In this document: positions 47,271 through 56,628 of the stretch, piece after piece | Position numbering within the stretch: the stretch's first letter is position 1 | Layout: the number at the start of each line of letters is the position of its first letter | From: Pseudomonas putida | GTDB taxonomy: Bacteria; Pseudomonadota; Gammaproteobacteria; Pseudomonadales; Pseudomonadaceae | NCBI RefSeq assembly: GCF_001976065.1 | Contig: NZ_MNAH01000001.1 | Span: forward strand, 1,165,628-1,229,627 | Length of the DNA stretch: 64,000 nt | Direction: 5' to 3' | Notes under the pieces: model-generated | What the model was told of the DNA's origin: nothing | Databases searched by the model: none | Seen by the model: only the letters and a program-made list of their open reading frames with translations | Program-made: the position numbers and the translations under genes

Positions 47271-47296
47271 CCCGGTGCGACGTGAGTCGCACCGGG
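47271..47296. terminator. Bidirectional terminator CCCGGTGCGAC/GTCGCACCGGG
   Basis: A perfect 11-bp stem with a 4-base loop, preceded by an A-run (AAAAAAAGAA) and followed by TGTTTT. It lies downstream of atoB, read on the minus strand. Confidence 0.85.
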
Positions 47297-47357
47297 TGTT
47301 TTGCCAGGCGGCGGCGGATCTTCGTGGGTCCCCGCGCCGTCTGTAAACGCTGTTGGC

Positions 47358-48539
47358 TTAAGCGCGTTCGAGCGCCAGTGCCACGCCCTGACCACCCCCG
47401 ATGCACAGGGTGGCGAGGCCTTTTTTGGCGTCGCGCTTGATCATTTCATGCAGCAGGGTTACCAGCACGCGGCAACCCGAGGCACCGATCGGGTGGCCGA
47501 GGGCGATGGCGCCGCCGTTGACGTTGACCTTGTCCAGGTCCCATTCCAGGTCCTTGGCCACGGCCAGCGATTGCGCGGCGAAGGCTTCGTTGGCTTCGAT
47601 CAGGTCCAGCTGGTCAATGTTCCAGCCGGCCTTGTCCAGGCAGCGGCGTGTGGCCGATACCGGGCCGATGCCCATGATCGCCGGGTCCACGCCTGCGTTG
47701 GCGTAGGCGGCGATTGTCGCCAGGACCGGCAGGCCCAGGGCCTTGGCTTTTTCGGCGCTCATCAGGATCACGGCGGCGGCGCCATCGTTCAGCGACGAAG
47801 CGTTACCGGCGGTCACCGAACCGTCCTTCTTGAAGGCCGGCTTGAGCTTGCCCAGGGATTCGGCGGTGGTGCCGGCCCGTGGTTGCTCGTCGGTGGCGAA
47901 AGACAGTGGATCGCCCTTGCGCTGGGGGATCAGGATAGGCGTGATCTCATCGACAAAACGCCCGGCTTCAATGGCAGCCGTGGCTTTCTGCTGCGAGGCA
48001 GCGGCGAAAGCGTCCTGTTGCTCACGGGTCAGGTTGTACTTCTCGACCAGGTTCTCGGCGGTGATGCCCATGTGGTAATCGTTGAACGCATCCCACAGGC
48101 CGTCGCTGATCATGGTGTCGACGATTTGCGCGTTACCCATGCGCAGGCCCGTGCGGGCGCCCGGCATGACGTAGTTGGACAGGCTCATGTTTTCCTGGCC
48201 GCCGGCGATGATCACCTCGGCGTCGCCGCAACGGATGGCCTGGGCGCCCAGGTGCAAAGCCTTGAGGCCCGAACCGCAGACCTTGTTCAAGGTCATGGCC
48301 GGCACGGCGAACGGCAGGCCGGCCTTGATCGACGCCTGGCGCGCAGGGTTTTGCCCGGCGCCAGCGGTCAGCACCTGGCCCATGATCACTTCATCGACTT
48401 CGGCCGGGTCCAGGCCGGTTTGCGCCAGCAGCTGACGGATCACCGCTGCGCCCAGGTCAACGGCGGATACGGTTGCCAGGGAGCCCTGGAAACTGCCGAT
48501 GGCGGTGCGTGTGGCGGCAACAATGACGACTTCTTGCAT
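47358..48539 (-). CDS. atoB: Acetyl-CoA acetyltransferase
   Basis: A 393-residue thiolase. It has the nucleophilic Cys in [20 protein letters not shown] (about 88), the GQENMS signature, [13 protein letters not shown], and the C-terminal [20 protein letters not shown] and [18 protein letters not shown] with the catalytic His and second Cys. It condenses or cleaves acetoacetyl-CoA. It follows the two CoA-transferase genes with an 11-bp gap and forms one operon that turns beta-keto acids into acetyl-CoA. Confidence 0.93.
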   Translation of the reverse strand: MQEVVIVAATRTAIGSFQGSLATVSAVDLGAAVIRQLLAQTGLDPAEVDEVIMGQVLTAGAGQNPARQASIKAGLPFAVPAMTLNKVCGSGLKALHLGAQAIRCGDAEVIIAGGQENMSLSNYVMPGARTGLRMGNAQIVDTMISDGLWDAFNDYHMGITAENLVEKYNLTREQQDAFAAASQQKATAAIEAGRFVDEITPILIPQRKGDPLSFATDEQPRAGTTAESLGKLKPAFKKDGSVTAGNASSLNDGAAAVILMSAEKAKALGLPVLATIAAYANAGVDPAIMGIGPVSATRRCLDKAGWNIDQLDLIEANEAFAAQSLAVAKDLEWDLDKVNVNGGAIALGHPIGASGCRVLVTLLHEMIKRDAKKGLATLCIGGGQGVALALERA

Positions 48540-48550
48540 GGAATGATTCC

Positions 48551-49216
48551 TCACTGGGCAGCGAACTGCATTTCCGGAACGTGGTCCGGCACGATCAGTT
48601 TACCAGCGGTTTTGGCGACGATTTCCTCGACGCTGACGCCTGGAGCACGTTCCTTGAGGATAAATGCGCCATTTTCGATCTCCAGGTAGGCGAGGTCGGT
48701 CAGAACGCGCTTGATGCAACCGGCGCCAGTCAGCGGCAGGCTGCAGTGGTCCAGCAACTTGGACTCACCGTCCTTGGAGGCGTGGGTCATGATGACGATG
48801 ATGTTGTCTGCGCCGGCTACCAGGTCCATGGCGCCGCCCATGCCCTTGACCAGTTTGCCGGGAATCATCCACGAGGCGATGTTGCCCTGCACGTCGACTT
48901 CGAAGGCGCCCAGTACGGTCAGGTCGACATGGCCGCCGCGGATCATCGCGAAGGATTCGGCCGAGGAAAAGATCGAGGCGCCGGTACGGGCGGTCACGGT
49001 CTGTTTGCCGGCGTTGATCATGTCGGCGTCGATGGTTTCTTCAGTCGGAAACGGACCCATGCCGAGCAGGCCGTTTTCCGACTGCAGCATGACTTCCATG
49101 CCTTCGGGGATGTAGTTGGCGACCAGGGTCGGAATGCCGATGCCCAGGTTCACGTAGAAGCCGTCCTGCATTTCGCGGGCGACGCGTTGAGCCATTTGTT
49201 CGCGGGAAAGTGCCAT
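48551..49216 (-). CDS. dhcB: 3-oxoacid CoA-transferase subunit B
   Basis: A 221-residue family I CoA-transferase beta subunit. The catalytic Glu lies in [18 protein letters not shown]. Other features are [40 protein letters not shown] and [19 protein letters not shown] [20 protein letters not shown]. In P. aeruginosa the genes in the same order with a LysR and atoB encode dehydrocarnitine CoA-transferase (DhcAB). The symbol rests on that synteny; acetoacetate or succinyl-CoA transfer is possible. The AtoB gene lies 11 bp downstream. Confidence 0.85.
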   Translation of the reverse strand: MALSREQMAQRVAREMQDGFYVNLGIGIPTLVANYIPEGMEVMLQSENGLLGMGPFPTEETIDADMINAGKQTVTARTGASIFSSAESFAMIRGGHVDLTVLGAFEVDVQGNIASWMIPGKLVKGMGGAMDLVAGADNIIVIMTHASKDGESKLLDHCSLPLTGAGCIKRVLTDLAYLEIENGAFILKERAPGVSVEEIVAKTAGKLIVPDHVPEMQFAAQ

Positions 49217-49252
49217 TGTCGTTATTCCTTCATTCGGTCCGGGGGCAGGGGA

Positions 49253-49951
49253 TCACTTACGCACGGTGCGCTGTTCGATGCGCTTTTCGAACGTGCCGCA
49301 GATGATCCGGTCGACGTAGATGCCTGGGGTGTGGATCTGCGCCGGGTCCAGCTCGCCGGGTTCGACGATTTCTTCGACTTCGACCACGGTGATCTTGCCG
49401 GCGGTAGCGGCCAGCGGGTTGAAGTTCTGGGCGGTGTGGCGATAGATCACGTTACCGAAATGGTCGGCTTTCCAGCCTTTGACGATGGCGAAGTCGCCGG
49501 TGATGGATTCTTCCATCAGGTACTTGCGGCCATGGAATTCGCGCACTTCCTTGCCCTCGGCAACAGGCGTGCCCACGCCGGTGGCGGTGAAAAAGGCCGG
49601 GATGCCGGCGCCGCCAGCGCGCATTTTTTCAGCCAGGGTGCCTTGTGGGGTCAGGATGACTTCGATCTCGCCTTTGAGCAGTTGCTCTTCGAACAGCTTG
49701 TTTTCGCCGACGTAGGAGGCCACCACCTTGCTGATCTGACGGTCGGTCAGCAGCACACCGAGGCCGAAACCGTCGACGCCGCAGTTGTTGGAAACCACGG
49801 TGAGGTCACGGGTGCCCTTGCGCTTGATCTCGTTGATCAGGTTTTCCGGAATCCCGCAGAGGCCGAAGCCGCCAGCGATCACGGTCATGCCGTCTTCAAG
49901 ACCGGCCAGGGCTTCCTCGTAGGAACTCACGCGCTTGTCGAAACCTGCCAT
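49253..49951 (-). CDS. dhcA: 3-oxoacid CoA-transferase subunit A
   Basis: A 232-residue alpha subunit with the CoA-binding [34 protein letters not shown] and [20 protein letters not shown] segments, and [24 protein letters not shown] lies seven bases before the ATG at 49951; the longer upstream frame lacks homology. It is the first gene of the dhcA-dhcB-atoB operon and is divergent from the LysR gene with a 175-bp shared promoter region. Confidence 0.87.
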   Translation of the reverse strand: MAGFDKRVSSYEEALAGLEDGMTVIAGGFGLCGIPENLINEIKRKGTRDLTVVSNNCGVDGFGLGVLLTDRQISKVVASYVGENKLFEEQLLKGEIEVILTPQGTLAEKMRAGGAGIPAFFTATGVGTPVAEGKEVREFHGRKYLMEESITGDFAIVKGWKADHFGNVIYRHTAQNFNPLAATAGKITVVEVEEIVEPGELDPAQIHTPGIYVDRIICGTFEKRIEQRTVRK

Positions 49952-50126
49952 ATGCACCTCTTTTATTCTTGATGGGCGGCTGGCTAGCCGAATGGTATTG
50001 AGTGTCGCGCCACGGGATTCATTTGTTAAGTTGTTTTTTTGGCTTGATTGATTGATAAAGCTCATTAAACCACTGCTTCAATCTTGCCGCTTGAAGCTTG
50101 TCGCTTACAACTGGAGCAAAGCGACC

Positions 50127-51026
50127 ATGACCATCAAACAGATCCGCGCCTTCCTGGCCGTGGCCCAGAGCCTGAGCTTTGCGGTGGCCTGCGAGCGCCT
50201 GCACCTGTCGCAATCGGCCCTCAGCCTGACCATCAAGGCCTTGGAAGAAAGCCTGGGCGGGCGGTTGTTCACCCGCAACACGCGCAATGTGGCGCTGACC
50301 GCCGAGGGCGAAGCCCTGGTGCCGCTGGCGCGCCGCCTGATCGCCGACTGGGACAATGCCGAGGATGAGCTGCGTCAGCGTTTCACCCTGCAGCGTGGGC
50401 GCGTGACCCTGGCGGCCATGCCGTCGTTTGCCGGCAACCTGCTGCCGCCGATCCTCAAGACATTCCGCGCGCGCTATCCGAAAGTCAACGTCACGGTCAA
50501 CGATGTGATCAACGAGCAGGTACTGGAAATGGTTCGTGACCGCCAGGTGGAACTGGGCGTGGCGTTCGAGCCGAGCCAGAGCTCGTCGCTGCAATTCACG
50601 CCGCTGTATATCGATCGTTTCGTGGCGGTGGTGCCCGCCGATTCGCCGTTGGTCGAGCTAAACGAAGTCGACTGGCAGACGTTGCTCAAGGAACCCTTCA
50701 TCACGTTGCAGCGGCCATCGACGGTGCGAGTGATGCTGGAGGAACACTTGCAGGCCCGGGGCATGAAATTGCCGGTGGAGTTCGAAAGCCATCAACTGGC
50801 GACGGTTGGACGCATGGTCGCCAGCGGGCTGGGCGTGAGCGCGGTTCCTGCATTGTGCGCAGGGCAGATGCGTGAACTGGGGGCGCGTTGCATCACCTTG
50901 CGTGATCCGGTGGTAGAACGCGCGCTTGGCGTACTGACGTTGCCTGGAGGGGAACTGTCGGCGGCGGCGCAGGCGTTGTTTGATGTGCTGAAAGAAGAAA
51001 ACCTGGGTGAACGCTTCACCCTGTAG
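50127..51026 (+). CDS. LysR-family regulator divergent from the CoA-transferase operon
   Basis: A 299-residue LysR protein. HTH region: IKQIRAFLAVAQSLSFAVAC, LHLSQSALSLTIKALEESLG, LFTRNTRNVALTAEGEALVP. Ligand domain: VTLAAMPSFAGNLLPPILKT, VASGLGVSAVPALCAGQMRE. The divergent layout and the PA1998-like synteny make it the probable activator of dhcA-dhcB-atoB. CTGGAG precedes the ATG. The stop codon TAG lies within the REP unit CTGTAGG, so the C-terminal end was shaped by REP insertion. Confidence 0.87.
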   Translation: MTIKQIRAFLAVAQSLSFAVACERLHLSQSALSLTIKALEESLGGRLFTRNTRNVALTAEGEALVPLARRLIADWDNAEDELRQRFTLQRGRVTLAAMPSFAGNLLPPILKTFRARYPKVNVTVNDVINEQVLEMVRDRQVELGVAFEPSQSSSLQFTPLYIDRFVAVVPADSPLVELNEVDWQTLLKEPFITLQRPSTVRVMLEEHLQARGMKLPVEFESHQLATVGRMVASGLGVSAVPALCAGQMRELGARCITLRDPVVERALGVLTLPGGELSAAAQALFDVLKEENLGERFTL

Positions 51027-51089
51027 GCGCTGGCTTGCCAGCGAAGGCGTCAGTTGGATCGCCATCGCTGGCAAGCCAGCTCCTACAGG
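51021..51089. repeat. REP pair supplying the LysR stop codon
   Basis: CTGTAGGCGCTGGCTTGCCA and the inverted TGGCAAGCCAGCTCCTACAG. The first arm contains the TAG that ends the LysR gene. Confidence 0.82.
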
Positions 51090-51099
51090 CGGGGGTTCT

Positions 51100-51942
51100 T
51101 CAGTCATTGAGGCGTTGTGCCAGTAATGGTAAAAGCGCTTCGCACGACATTTCTATCTTCAAATCCAGTATGTCATCCGCCCGGGTCTTGCCCAGGTTGA
51201 TCGCCAGCAGCGGCTTGCCCTGGTCTACCACCGCCCGGCACAGGCGAAACGCCGAGTACGCCATCAGTGACGAGCCAACCACCAGTAACCCGGCAGCCTG
51301 TTCCACCGTGGCCATCGCTTTTGCCGCGGTTGCCTGTGCGACGTTCTCTCCAAAGAACACCACGTCCGGTTTCATCCTCTGACCCGCGCAATGCGGGCAA
51401 TGCGGGACCTGGAAGCGTGCCTCGAAGGCTGCATCGAGCAGGGTATCGCCGTCCGGGGCCTGCACCGCGTCTACGCCCGCCAGATAAGGGTTTTGCGCCT
51501 CCATCAATTGCTGGATTGAATCGCGCTCACTGCGCCTGCCGCAATCCAGGCACAGTACGCGGTGCAGGCTGCCGTGGAGTTCGATCACGTCATGGCTGCC
51601 GGCCTGGTCGTGCAAGGTGTCGACGTTCTGGGTGATCAGGCCGCTGATCCGCCGGGTGCTTTGCAAGCGGGCGAGGGTATCGTGGGCCACGTTCGGCTGC
51701 GCCTGGCGCACCCGTGGCCAGCCGAGCATCGCTCGCGCCCAATAGCGCCGGCGCGATTCGGGTGCAGAGAGAAACTCCTGGTACATCATCGGCTGGCGTC
51801 CACGCCGCACGCCCTGGTTATCGCGGTAGTCCGGGATGCCCGACGGCGTGCTGATACCGGCGCCGGTCAACACCGCGAACGGCTGGTCGGCGATCAAATG
51901 CTGGAGGCGATCGAGTTGTTCGTGGATAAGGCTGTCGAGCAT
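51100..51942 (-). CDS. NAD-dependent sirtuin deacylase
   Basis: A 280-residue Sir2-family enzyme. NAD-binding motifs are FAVLTGAGISTPSGIPDYRD and SGLITQNVDTLHDQAGSHDV, with the catalytic His in VIELHGSLHRV. The zinc site is CLDCGRRSE and CPHCAGQRMKPDVVFFGE. The NAD-ribose motif is GLLVVGSSLMAYSAFRL. Class II features (TPSGIPDYR) point to a SIRT4-type or lipoamidase-like activity instead of class I histone-type. The ATG at 51942 lies at the canonical N-terminus. It is flanked by REP pairs on both sides. Confidence 0.88.
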   Translation of the reverse strand: MLDSLIHEQLDRLQHLIADQPFAVLTGAGISTPSGIPDYRDNQGVRRGRQPMMYQEFLSAPESRRRYWARAMLGWPRVRQAQPNVAHDTLARLQSTRRISGLITQNVDTLHDQAGSHDVIELHGSLHRVLCLDCGRRSERDSIQQLMEAQNPYLAGVDAVQAPDGDTLLDAAFEARFQVPHCPHCAGQRMKPDVVFFGENVAQATAAKAMATVEQAAGLLVVGSSLMAYSAFRLCRAVVDQGKPLLAINLGKTRADDILDLKIEMSCEALLPLLAQRLND

Positions 51943-51960
51943 GATCAGCACTCCGGAACC

Positions 51961-52043
51961 CTGTAGGAGCGAGCGTGCTCGCGAAGGTGTATCAGCCACA
52001 TAAATGTACCTGATACATCCTCGCGAGCAAGCTCGCTCCTGCA
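51961..52043. repeat. REP-like inverted repeat
   Basis: TGTAGGAGCGAGCGTGCTCG and the inverted CGAGCAAGCTCGCTCCTGCA, about 40 bp apart, between the sirtuin and methyltransferase genes. A different REP subtype from the GGCTTGCCAG type. Confidence 0.8.
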
Positions 52044-52056
52044 AAGGGCGCAGTGT

Positions 52057-53103
52057 TTATTTACGGGCCTCCAGAATCAGGTTGAACGGCGTTTGCGTGG
52101 CCCGGCGGAAACTCGAGAACCCGGCCTCGCTGAACACCTTGCGCAACCGCGCCTCACCCGCCTGGGCGCCGAGGCCGAGGCCGACTTCCTGGGACAGCGA
52201 GTTGGGCGTGCAGATGAAGGTCGAGGCCGCGTAGAACAGTCGGCCAACGGGAGTGATGTTGTCATCCAGCGAGTCGTTGGCGAACGGTTCCACCAGCAAT
52301 ACCGTGCCGTCCGGCTTCAACGACTCGTAGGCGTGCTTGGCCGCGCCAACCGGGTCACCCATGTCGTGCAGGCAGTCGAAGTAGCAGATCAGGTCGTAGT
52401 CATTGCCGGGGTAGCTCTTGGCCGTGCCCTGGAAGAATCGCGCGCGACCGGAAACGCCGCCTTCTTCGGCGCGCTGGGTGGCGACGGTGACGGACGGTGC
52501 GTGGTAGTCGAAGCCGACGAACCGCGAGTTCGGGTACGCCTGGGCCATGATCACCGTCGATGCGCCATGACCACAGCCGATGTCGGCGACTTTGGCGCCT
52601 TCCTCCAGCTTGGCCACCACGCCATCCAGCGCCGGCAACCATTCGGCGATCAGGTGGGCCTTGTAGCCGGGCCGGAAGAAGCGTTCGGTGCCGCTGAACA
52701 TGCACGGATGGTGATCGCCCCAGGCCAGGGCGCCGTCGCCGCGCATGGCCTTGACCAGTTTGTCCTTGTCATGAAAAAACGATGCAACCACGCCGATGCC
52801 ACCTGCTACATAGACCGGAGAGTCTTCGATGGCCAACGCCAACGCTTGCTCTTCGGGGAGGCGGAATTGCCCGTCGCGATGTTCCATGTAGCCAGAGGCG
52901 GCGTGGGCGCTGAGCCATTCGCGCACCAGGCGGGGGTTGCAGCCGGTCTTGTCGGCAAGCGCTTCGGGGCTGGTCGACTGGCTGTCGGCCATGGCCCGGT
53001 ACAGGCCGAGTTCTTCACCGAGGATGACATTGGCCAGCATCGCCGCACCGCCCATGTCACCCACCAGTTTGCCCATGAAATCGTTGAGTCTGGCCTCGTC
53101 CAT
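52057..53103 (-). CDS. Class I methyltransferase with winged-helix N-terminal domain
   Basis: A 348-residue protein. The N-terminal winged-helix part (GGAAMLANVILGEELGLYRA, ADKTGCNPRLVREWLSAHAA) is typical of small-molecule O- or C-methyltransferases. The catalytic Rossmann domain has motif I VADIGCGHGASTVIMAQAYP, SRFVGFDYHAPSV and the post-motif CYFDCLHDMGDPVGAAKHAY. GGAG lies eight bases before the ATG at 53103; a GTG one codon upstream is an alternative. The substrate is unknown. Confidence 0.82.
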   Translation of the reverse strand: MDEARLNDFMGKLVGDMGGAAMLANVILGEELGLYRAMADSQSTSPEALADKTGCNPRLVREWLSAHAASGYMEHRDGQFRLPEEQALALAIEDSPVYVAGGIGVVASFFHDKDKLVKAMRGDGALAWGDHHPCMFSGTERFFRPGYKAHLIAEWLPALDGVVAKLEEGAKVADIGCGHGASTVIMAQAYPNSRFVGFDYHAPSVTVATQRAEEGGVSGRARFFQGTAKSYPGNDYDLICYFDCLHDMGDPVGAAKHAYESLKPDGTVLLVEPFANDSLDDNITPVGRLFYAASTFICTPNSLSQEVGLGLGAQAGEARLRKVFSEAGFSSFRRATQTPFNLILEARK

Positions 53104-53271
53104 CACGTGTGCTCCTTTGCAAGGATCACGGTCCGGAGGCTTGTTTGTCCGGGCGGTGGTCGTGGGAATGAACAGGACACTGAGCAGGTCCCGTGTGGAT
53201 TAAGTTTAGTTCGCAGGCTGTGTACCGCGGGCTTGAGCGACGAAAGTGCTCTATGGCTGTGCACTGGACCC

Positions 53272-53365
53272 CTGTAGGAGCGGGCTTGCCCGCGAAGGCG
53301 GCGTGTCAGCCAGCGAAGCTGCGATATGTGCCGGCCTCATCGCTGGCAAGCCAGTTCCTACAGGG
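53272..53365. repeat. REP pair
   Basis: TGTAGGAGCGGGCTTGCCCG and the inverted TGGCAAGCCAGTTCCTACAG, about 60 bp apart, upstream of the amidase gene. Confidence 0.8.
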
Positions 53366-53388
53366 GATTAGCCAGCAGTGCCTGCGTA

Positions 53389-53467
53389 TGTATTTCAATG
53401 TATCCAGACAGCCTCTGGATACAGTCCACCTTGATTCAAGGCCACCCCTGGACACAGACCAGATACA
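53389..53467. promoter_or_regulatory. Direct and inverted TGTATC/GATACA repeats upstream of the amidase
   Basis: TGTATTTCAA-TGTATCCAG (53389-53407) is a 10-bp-pitch direct repeat. TGTATCCAG (53399-53407) is inverted against CTGGATACA (53415-53423). Further on, CTGGACACA (53448-53456) and CCAGATACA (53459-53467) repeat at 11 bp. A pitch of 10-11 bp is typical of OmpR-family binding. The same boxes occur at 58749-58835. Confidence 0.62.
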
Positions 53468-53520
53468 AACCTGCGCTGAACTGTGAGTTCCGTTCGCTCC
53501 TGACTTCGAAGGGGATCACC

Positions 53521-54855
53521 ATGACAACGCTTGTGCCTCAACCCCATCTCAACGCCACGCCGGTCAATCGCCTGCGGGTCGATCGTTACACCAACGGCAT
53601 CATTGGCCCTGGCCAGCCGATGCTCGGCCCGCTGGCAGACGGCGGCACGCTGATCACCGGGACGCCGCCAGGTTGCTGGGGGCCGATGATCACGCCAGCC
53701 TTCGAGGGCGGCCATGAAGTGACGCAACCGGTGGCCATCGCCGGGGCGCAAATCGGCGACGCCGTGGCGATCACGATCAAGAGCATGCGCGTTACTTCGC
53801 TGGCCACTTCGTCCGGGGTCATGAGCTTCGTCGAGGGACGCTACAACGGCGATCCGTTTGTCGCCAAGTTCTGCTCCACGTGTGGCACCGAGCATCCCGC
53901 CAGCCATGTCGAAGGCATTGGCGAGGATGCGATTCGCTGTAACCACTGTGGTGCCGAGGTCAGCGCATTTCGCTTCAGCCACGGTTATGTGATTGTGTTC
54001 GACGCGCAAAATCAGGTCAGTCTGACGGTGAATCAAGACGTCGCCAATCAACTGGCCGGCAATGCGAGCGAGATGTCGGCGCTGCCGGAGTTCGCCGCGC
54101 AACATTCGATCCTGTCCCTGGCCCGCGCCGATATCCCTGGCGTCGCCGCGCACATGCGACCGTTCCTCGGCAACATCGGCACGATGCCATCCCGGGACAT
54201 TCCCGACTCGCACAACTGTGCCGACTTTGGCCAGTACCTGATCAACGCCCCGCACCGTTTCGGCATGACCCGCGAGGAGCTGCACGCGGCCAAGACCGAC
54301 GGCCACATGGACACCAATTCGATCCGCGAAGGCTGTGTGCTGATCTGCCCGGTGAAAGTGCCGGGAGCCGGGGTGTACATGGGTGATATGCATGCGCAGC
54401 AGGGCAACGGCGAGATCGCCGGCCACGCCACCGATTGCTCCGGGGAAACCGAAGTGGTAGTGCAAGTGGTGAAAAACCTGACGCTGGAAGGGCCGATCCT
54501 GCTGCAAAACCTCGATGACCTGCCACCAATGGCGCGGCCGATGAACGCCGAGCAGCGCGGGAAAGTCCGTCAGCTGGGCGAGCGCTGGGGGCAACACGAA
54601 ATCGAGCAGAGCGGCCCTATTACCTTCATCGGCAGCGGCGAGAACCTCAACCTGGCGGTGGAGAACGGTTTGACGCGCGCCGCTGCAGTTACCGGGCTGC
54701 CCTATGACGAAGTGCTCAATCGCGCCACCATCACCGGCTCCATCGATATCAGTCGCCTGCCAGGCACGGTGCGTGTGACCTTCCTGTGCCCGATGGAGGT
54801 GCTCGATGCCATGGGCATCGGTCATCTGGTGCGCGAGAAGTACGACCTGGCGTAA
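53521..54855 (+). CDS. Acetamidase/formamidase family amidohydrolase
   Basis: A 444-residue FmdA_AmdA-family enzyme. Features are GPMITPAFEGGHEVTQPVAI, a Cys-rich zinc-finger-like segment FCSTCGTEHP and CNHCGAEV (about 120-145), IPDSHNCADFGQYLINAP, NSIREGCVLICPVKVPGAGV, YMGDMHAQQGNGEIAGHATD and TFLCPMEVLDAMG. It hydrolyses short amides such as formamide or acetamide. The ATG is at the family start; an earlier frame lacks homology. It is preceded by the GATACA repeats and followed by the MNIO gene, so it may share the two-component control (inference). Confidence 0.87.
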   Translation: MTTLVPQPHLNATPVNRLRVDRYTNGIIGPGQPMLGPLADGGTLITGTPPGCWGPMITPAFEGGHEVTQPVAIAGAQIGDAVAITIKSMRVTSLATSSGVMSFVEGRYNGDPFVAKFCSTCGTEHPASHVEGIGEDAIRCNHCGAEVSAFRFSHGYVIVFDAQNQVSLTVNQDVANQLAGNASEMSALPEFAAQHSILSLARADIPGVAAHMRPFLGNIGTMPSRDIPDSHNCADFGQYLINAPHRFGMTREELHAAKTDGHMDTNSIREGCVLICPVKVPGAGVYMGDMHAQQGNGEIAGHATDCSGETEVVVQVVKNLTLEGPILLQNLDDLPPMARPMNAEQRGKVRQLGERWGQHEIEQSGPITFIGSGENLNLAVENGLTRAAAVTGLPYDEVLNRATITGSIDISRLPGTVRVTFLCPMEVLDAMGIGHLVREKYDLA

Positions 54856-54871
54856 TCCCGGGCTGCGGGTC

Positions 54872-54950
54872 TGTACCAGAGTGTGTATAGACCCGCTGCC
54901 GATACACACCGTGCTGTTTTCGGTCAGCACGGTACACAGACCCGATACAT
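54872..54950. promoter_or_regulatory. Weaker TGTATA/GATACA repeats upstream of the MNIO gene
   Basis: TGTACC (54872) and TGTATA (54884) on one strand and GATACACACC (54901), GGTACACA (54931) and CGATACA (54943) resemble the boxes at 53389-53467, but pitch is nearer 12 bp. They lie between the amidase stop and the MNIO start. Confidence 0.45.
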
Positions 54951-54999
54951 CGCTTCGGTTAACTGTGATGACGTTCTGACCACCCTTGGGATCGACATC

Positions 55000-55839
55000 A
55001 TGCACACCTCTATCGCATCAACCAGGGCCACCGCTGGGCTCGGCCTGCGTCGCGGCTTGATCAAGGACCTGCTGGCCGCCCCGGCCGGCCATTTCGACTT
55101 TCTCGAAGTCGCACCGGAGAACTGGATCGGCATCGGCGGCGCCCATGGCGCGGCGTTGCGCACCCTGGCCGAGCGCTTTGCGTTGTCCTGTCACGGCTTG
55201 TCTTTGTCCCTGGGCGGGCCCTCGCCGCTGGACGTCGAATTTCTGCAAGAGGTTCGGGTTTTCCTCGATCACCACCAGGTGCCCCTGTACAGCGAACACT
55301 TGAGTTACTGCAGCGATGACGGTCACCTGTATGACCTGTTGCCGCTGCCCTTTACCGAAGAAGCGGTGCATCACGTCGCCGCGCGCATCCGCCAGGCCCA
55401 GGACATCCTCGGCCGCCGCCTGGCGGTGGAAAACGTCTCTTACTATGCCGCCCCGCAGCAGGACATGGACGAAGTGACGTTCACCAACGCCGTGCTGCGC
55501 GAAGCCGATTGCGACCTGTTGCTGGACGTCAACAACGTGTACGTCAACTCGATCAACCACGGGTTCGATCCGCTTGCCTTTCTGGCCGGGATCGATGCGA
55601 GCCGGGTGGTGGCGATGCACATCGCCGGGCATTTCGATGAGTCCGATACCTTGAAAATCGACACCCATGGCGCCTCGGTCAAACCGGCGGTGTGGACGTT
55701 ATTGGCCGAGGCTTATGCCCGGTTCGGCGCGCAACCGACCTTGCTGGAGCGGGATTTCAACTTCCCGGCGTTTTCCGAACTGGTGGCCGAATTGCAGACC
55801 ATTCGCCAATTGCAATCCAAGGAGGTAAATCGTGGCTAA
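55000..55839 (+). CDS. MNIO-class (DUF692, BufB-like) iron oxidase
   Basis: A 279-residue multinuclear non-heme iron-dependent oxidase of the DUF692 family, a TIM-barrel enzyme that modifies cysteines in bufferin-type and similar peptide precursors. Metal-ligand regions are seen in [44 protein letters not shown] and [20 protein letters not shown], and in [10 protein letters not shown]. The ATG at 55000 gives the family N-terminus [13 protein letters not shown]. The downstream partner gene overlaps by 8 bp. No precursor gene is directly adjacent. Confidence 0.9.
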   Translation: MHTSIASTRATAGLGLRRGLIKDLLAAPAGHFDFLEVAPENWIGIGGAHGAALRTLAERFALSCHGLSLSLGGPSPLDVEFLQEVRVFLDHHQVPLYSEHLSYCSDDGHLYDLLPLPFTEEAVHHVAARIRQAQDILGRRLAVENVSYYAAPQQDMDEVTFTNAVLREADCDLLLDVNNVYVNSINHGFDPLAFLAGIDASRVVAMHIAGHFDESDTLKIDTHGASVKPAVWTLLAEAYARFGAQPTLLERDFNFPAFSELVAELQTIRQLQSKEVNRG

Positions 55840-56590
55840 GCGCTCGCTGCACGAGCAACAGAACAGCATGGGCCTGTACCTGCGCGATCCCGACCATTGC
55901 GCGCCCCCGTCCGAAATGGACCCGGCGCGGGCACGTGTTTACCGCGATTTGGTGTTCGCCAATCTGTCTTCACTGATCAGCGGCACCTTTCCGGTGCTGG
56001 TGAAGATTCTCGGCGATGAGCACTGGCGCGCGCTGGTGCGGATCTTTCTGCGCGACTACCGCGCCCACACCCCGAAATTCGGTGAGATCGCCGAGGAGTT
56101 TGTCGAGTTCCTGGCATCCGGGCCTGAGGCTTTGGTTGATGGACCCTGGCCGCCGTTCATGGTCGAGCTGGCGCACTACGAATGGGTGGAAATGGCCCTG
56201 CAACAAGCCGAGGACGAGCCGCTGTCCGGCGGCGATGCCGATGGGTTGCTGGAGCGTCCGTTGCAAGTTTCGCCATTGGCCTGGCCCTTGGCGTATGCCT
56301 GGCCGGTGCAATTGCTCGGGCCGCAGTATCAGCCTGATGCACCACCGGATGAGCCGACGTTGCTGCTGGTGCGTCGGGATCTGGATTTCAGTGTGAAGTT
56401 TTCTGCGTTGAGTCCGTTGGCGTTTCGTTTGTTGCAACGCATCGAGACGTTTCCCGGGCAGACCGGACGTGCACATCTGCAGGGGTTGGCGGCGGAAGCG
56501 GGGATGACCGAGTCTGTGGCGTTTATCGAAAGCGGGCTGGGGTTGTTGCGGCAGATGCAGGGGGAGGGCGTTGTAGGGGTCGTTGCTTGA
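55832..56590 (+). CDS. BufC/HvfC-like MNIO partner protein (DUF2063)
   Basis: A 252-residue protein of the DUF2063 putative DNA-binding family, which in MNIO systems recruits the precursor. Landmarks are [60 protein letters not shown], the E-box [18 protein letters not shown] and a C-terminal helical domain ([17 protein letters not shown]). It overlaps the MNIO gene by 8 bp, indicating coupled expression, and ends at a convergent terminator. Confidence 0.88.
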   Translation: MAKRSLHEQQNSMGLYLRDPDHCAPPSEMDPARARVYRDLVFANLSSLISGTFPVLVKILGDEHWRALVRIFLRDYRAHTPKFGEIAEEFVEFLASGPEALVDGPWPPFMVELAHYEWVEMALQQAEDEPLSGGDADGLLERPLQVSPLAWPLAYAWPVQLLGPQYQPDAPPDEPTLLLVRRDLDFSVKFSALSPLAFRLLQRIETFPGQTGRAHLQGLAAEAGMTESVAFIESGLGLLRQMQGEGVVGVVA

Positions 56591-56596
56591 GCGCCT

Positions 56597-56627
56597 GATC
56601 GTTCCCACGCAGAGCGTGGGAACGATC
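56597..56627. terminator. Bidirectional hairpin GATCGTTCCCACGC/GCGTGGGAACGATC
   Basis: A perfect 14-bp stem with a 3-base loop between the convergent BufC-like and histidine kinase genes. This sequence is a common Pseudomonas repeat-type terminator. Confidence 0.85.
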
Positions 56628-56628
56628 A

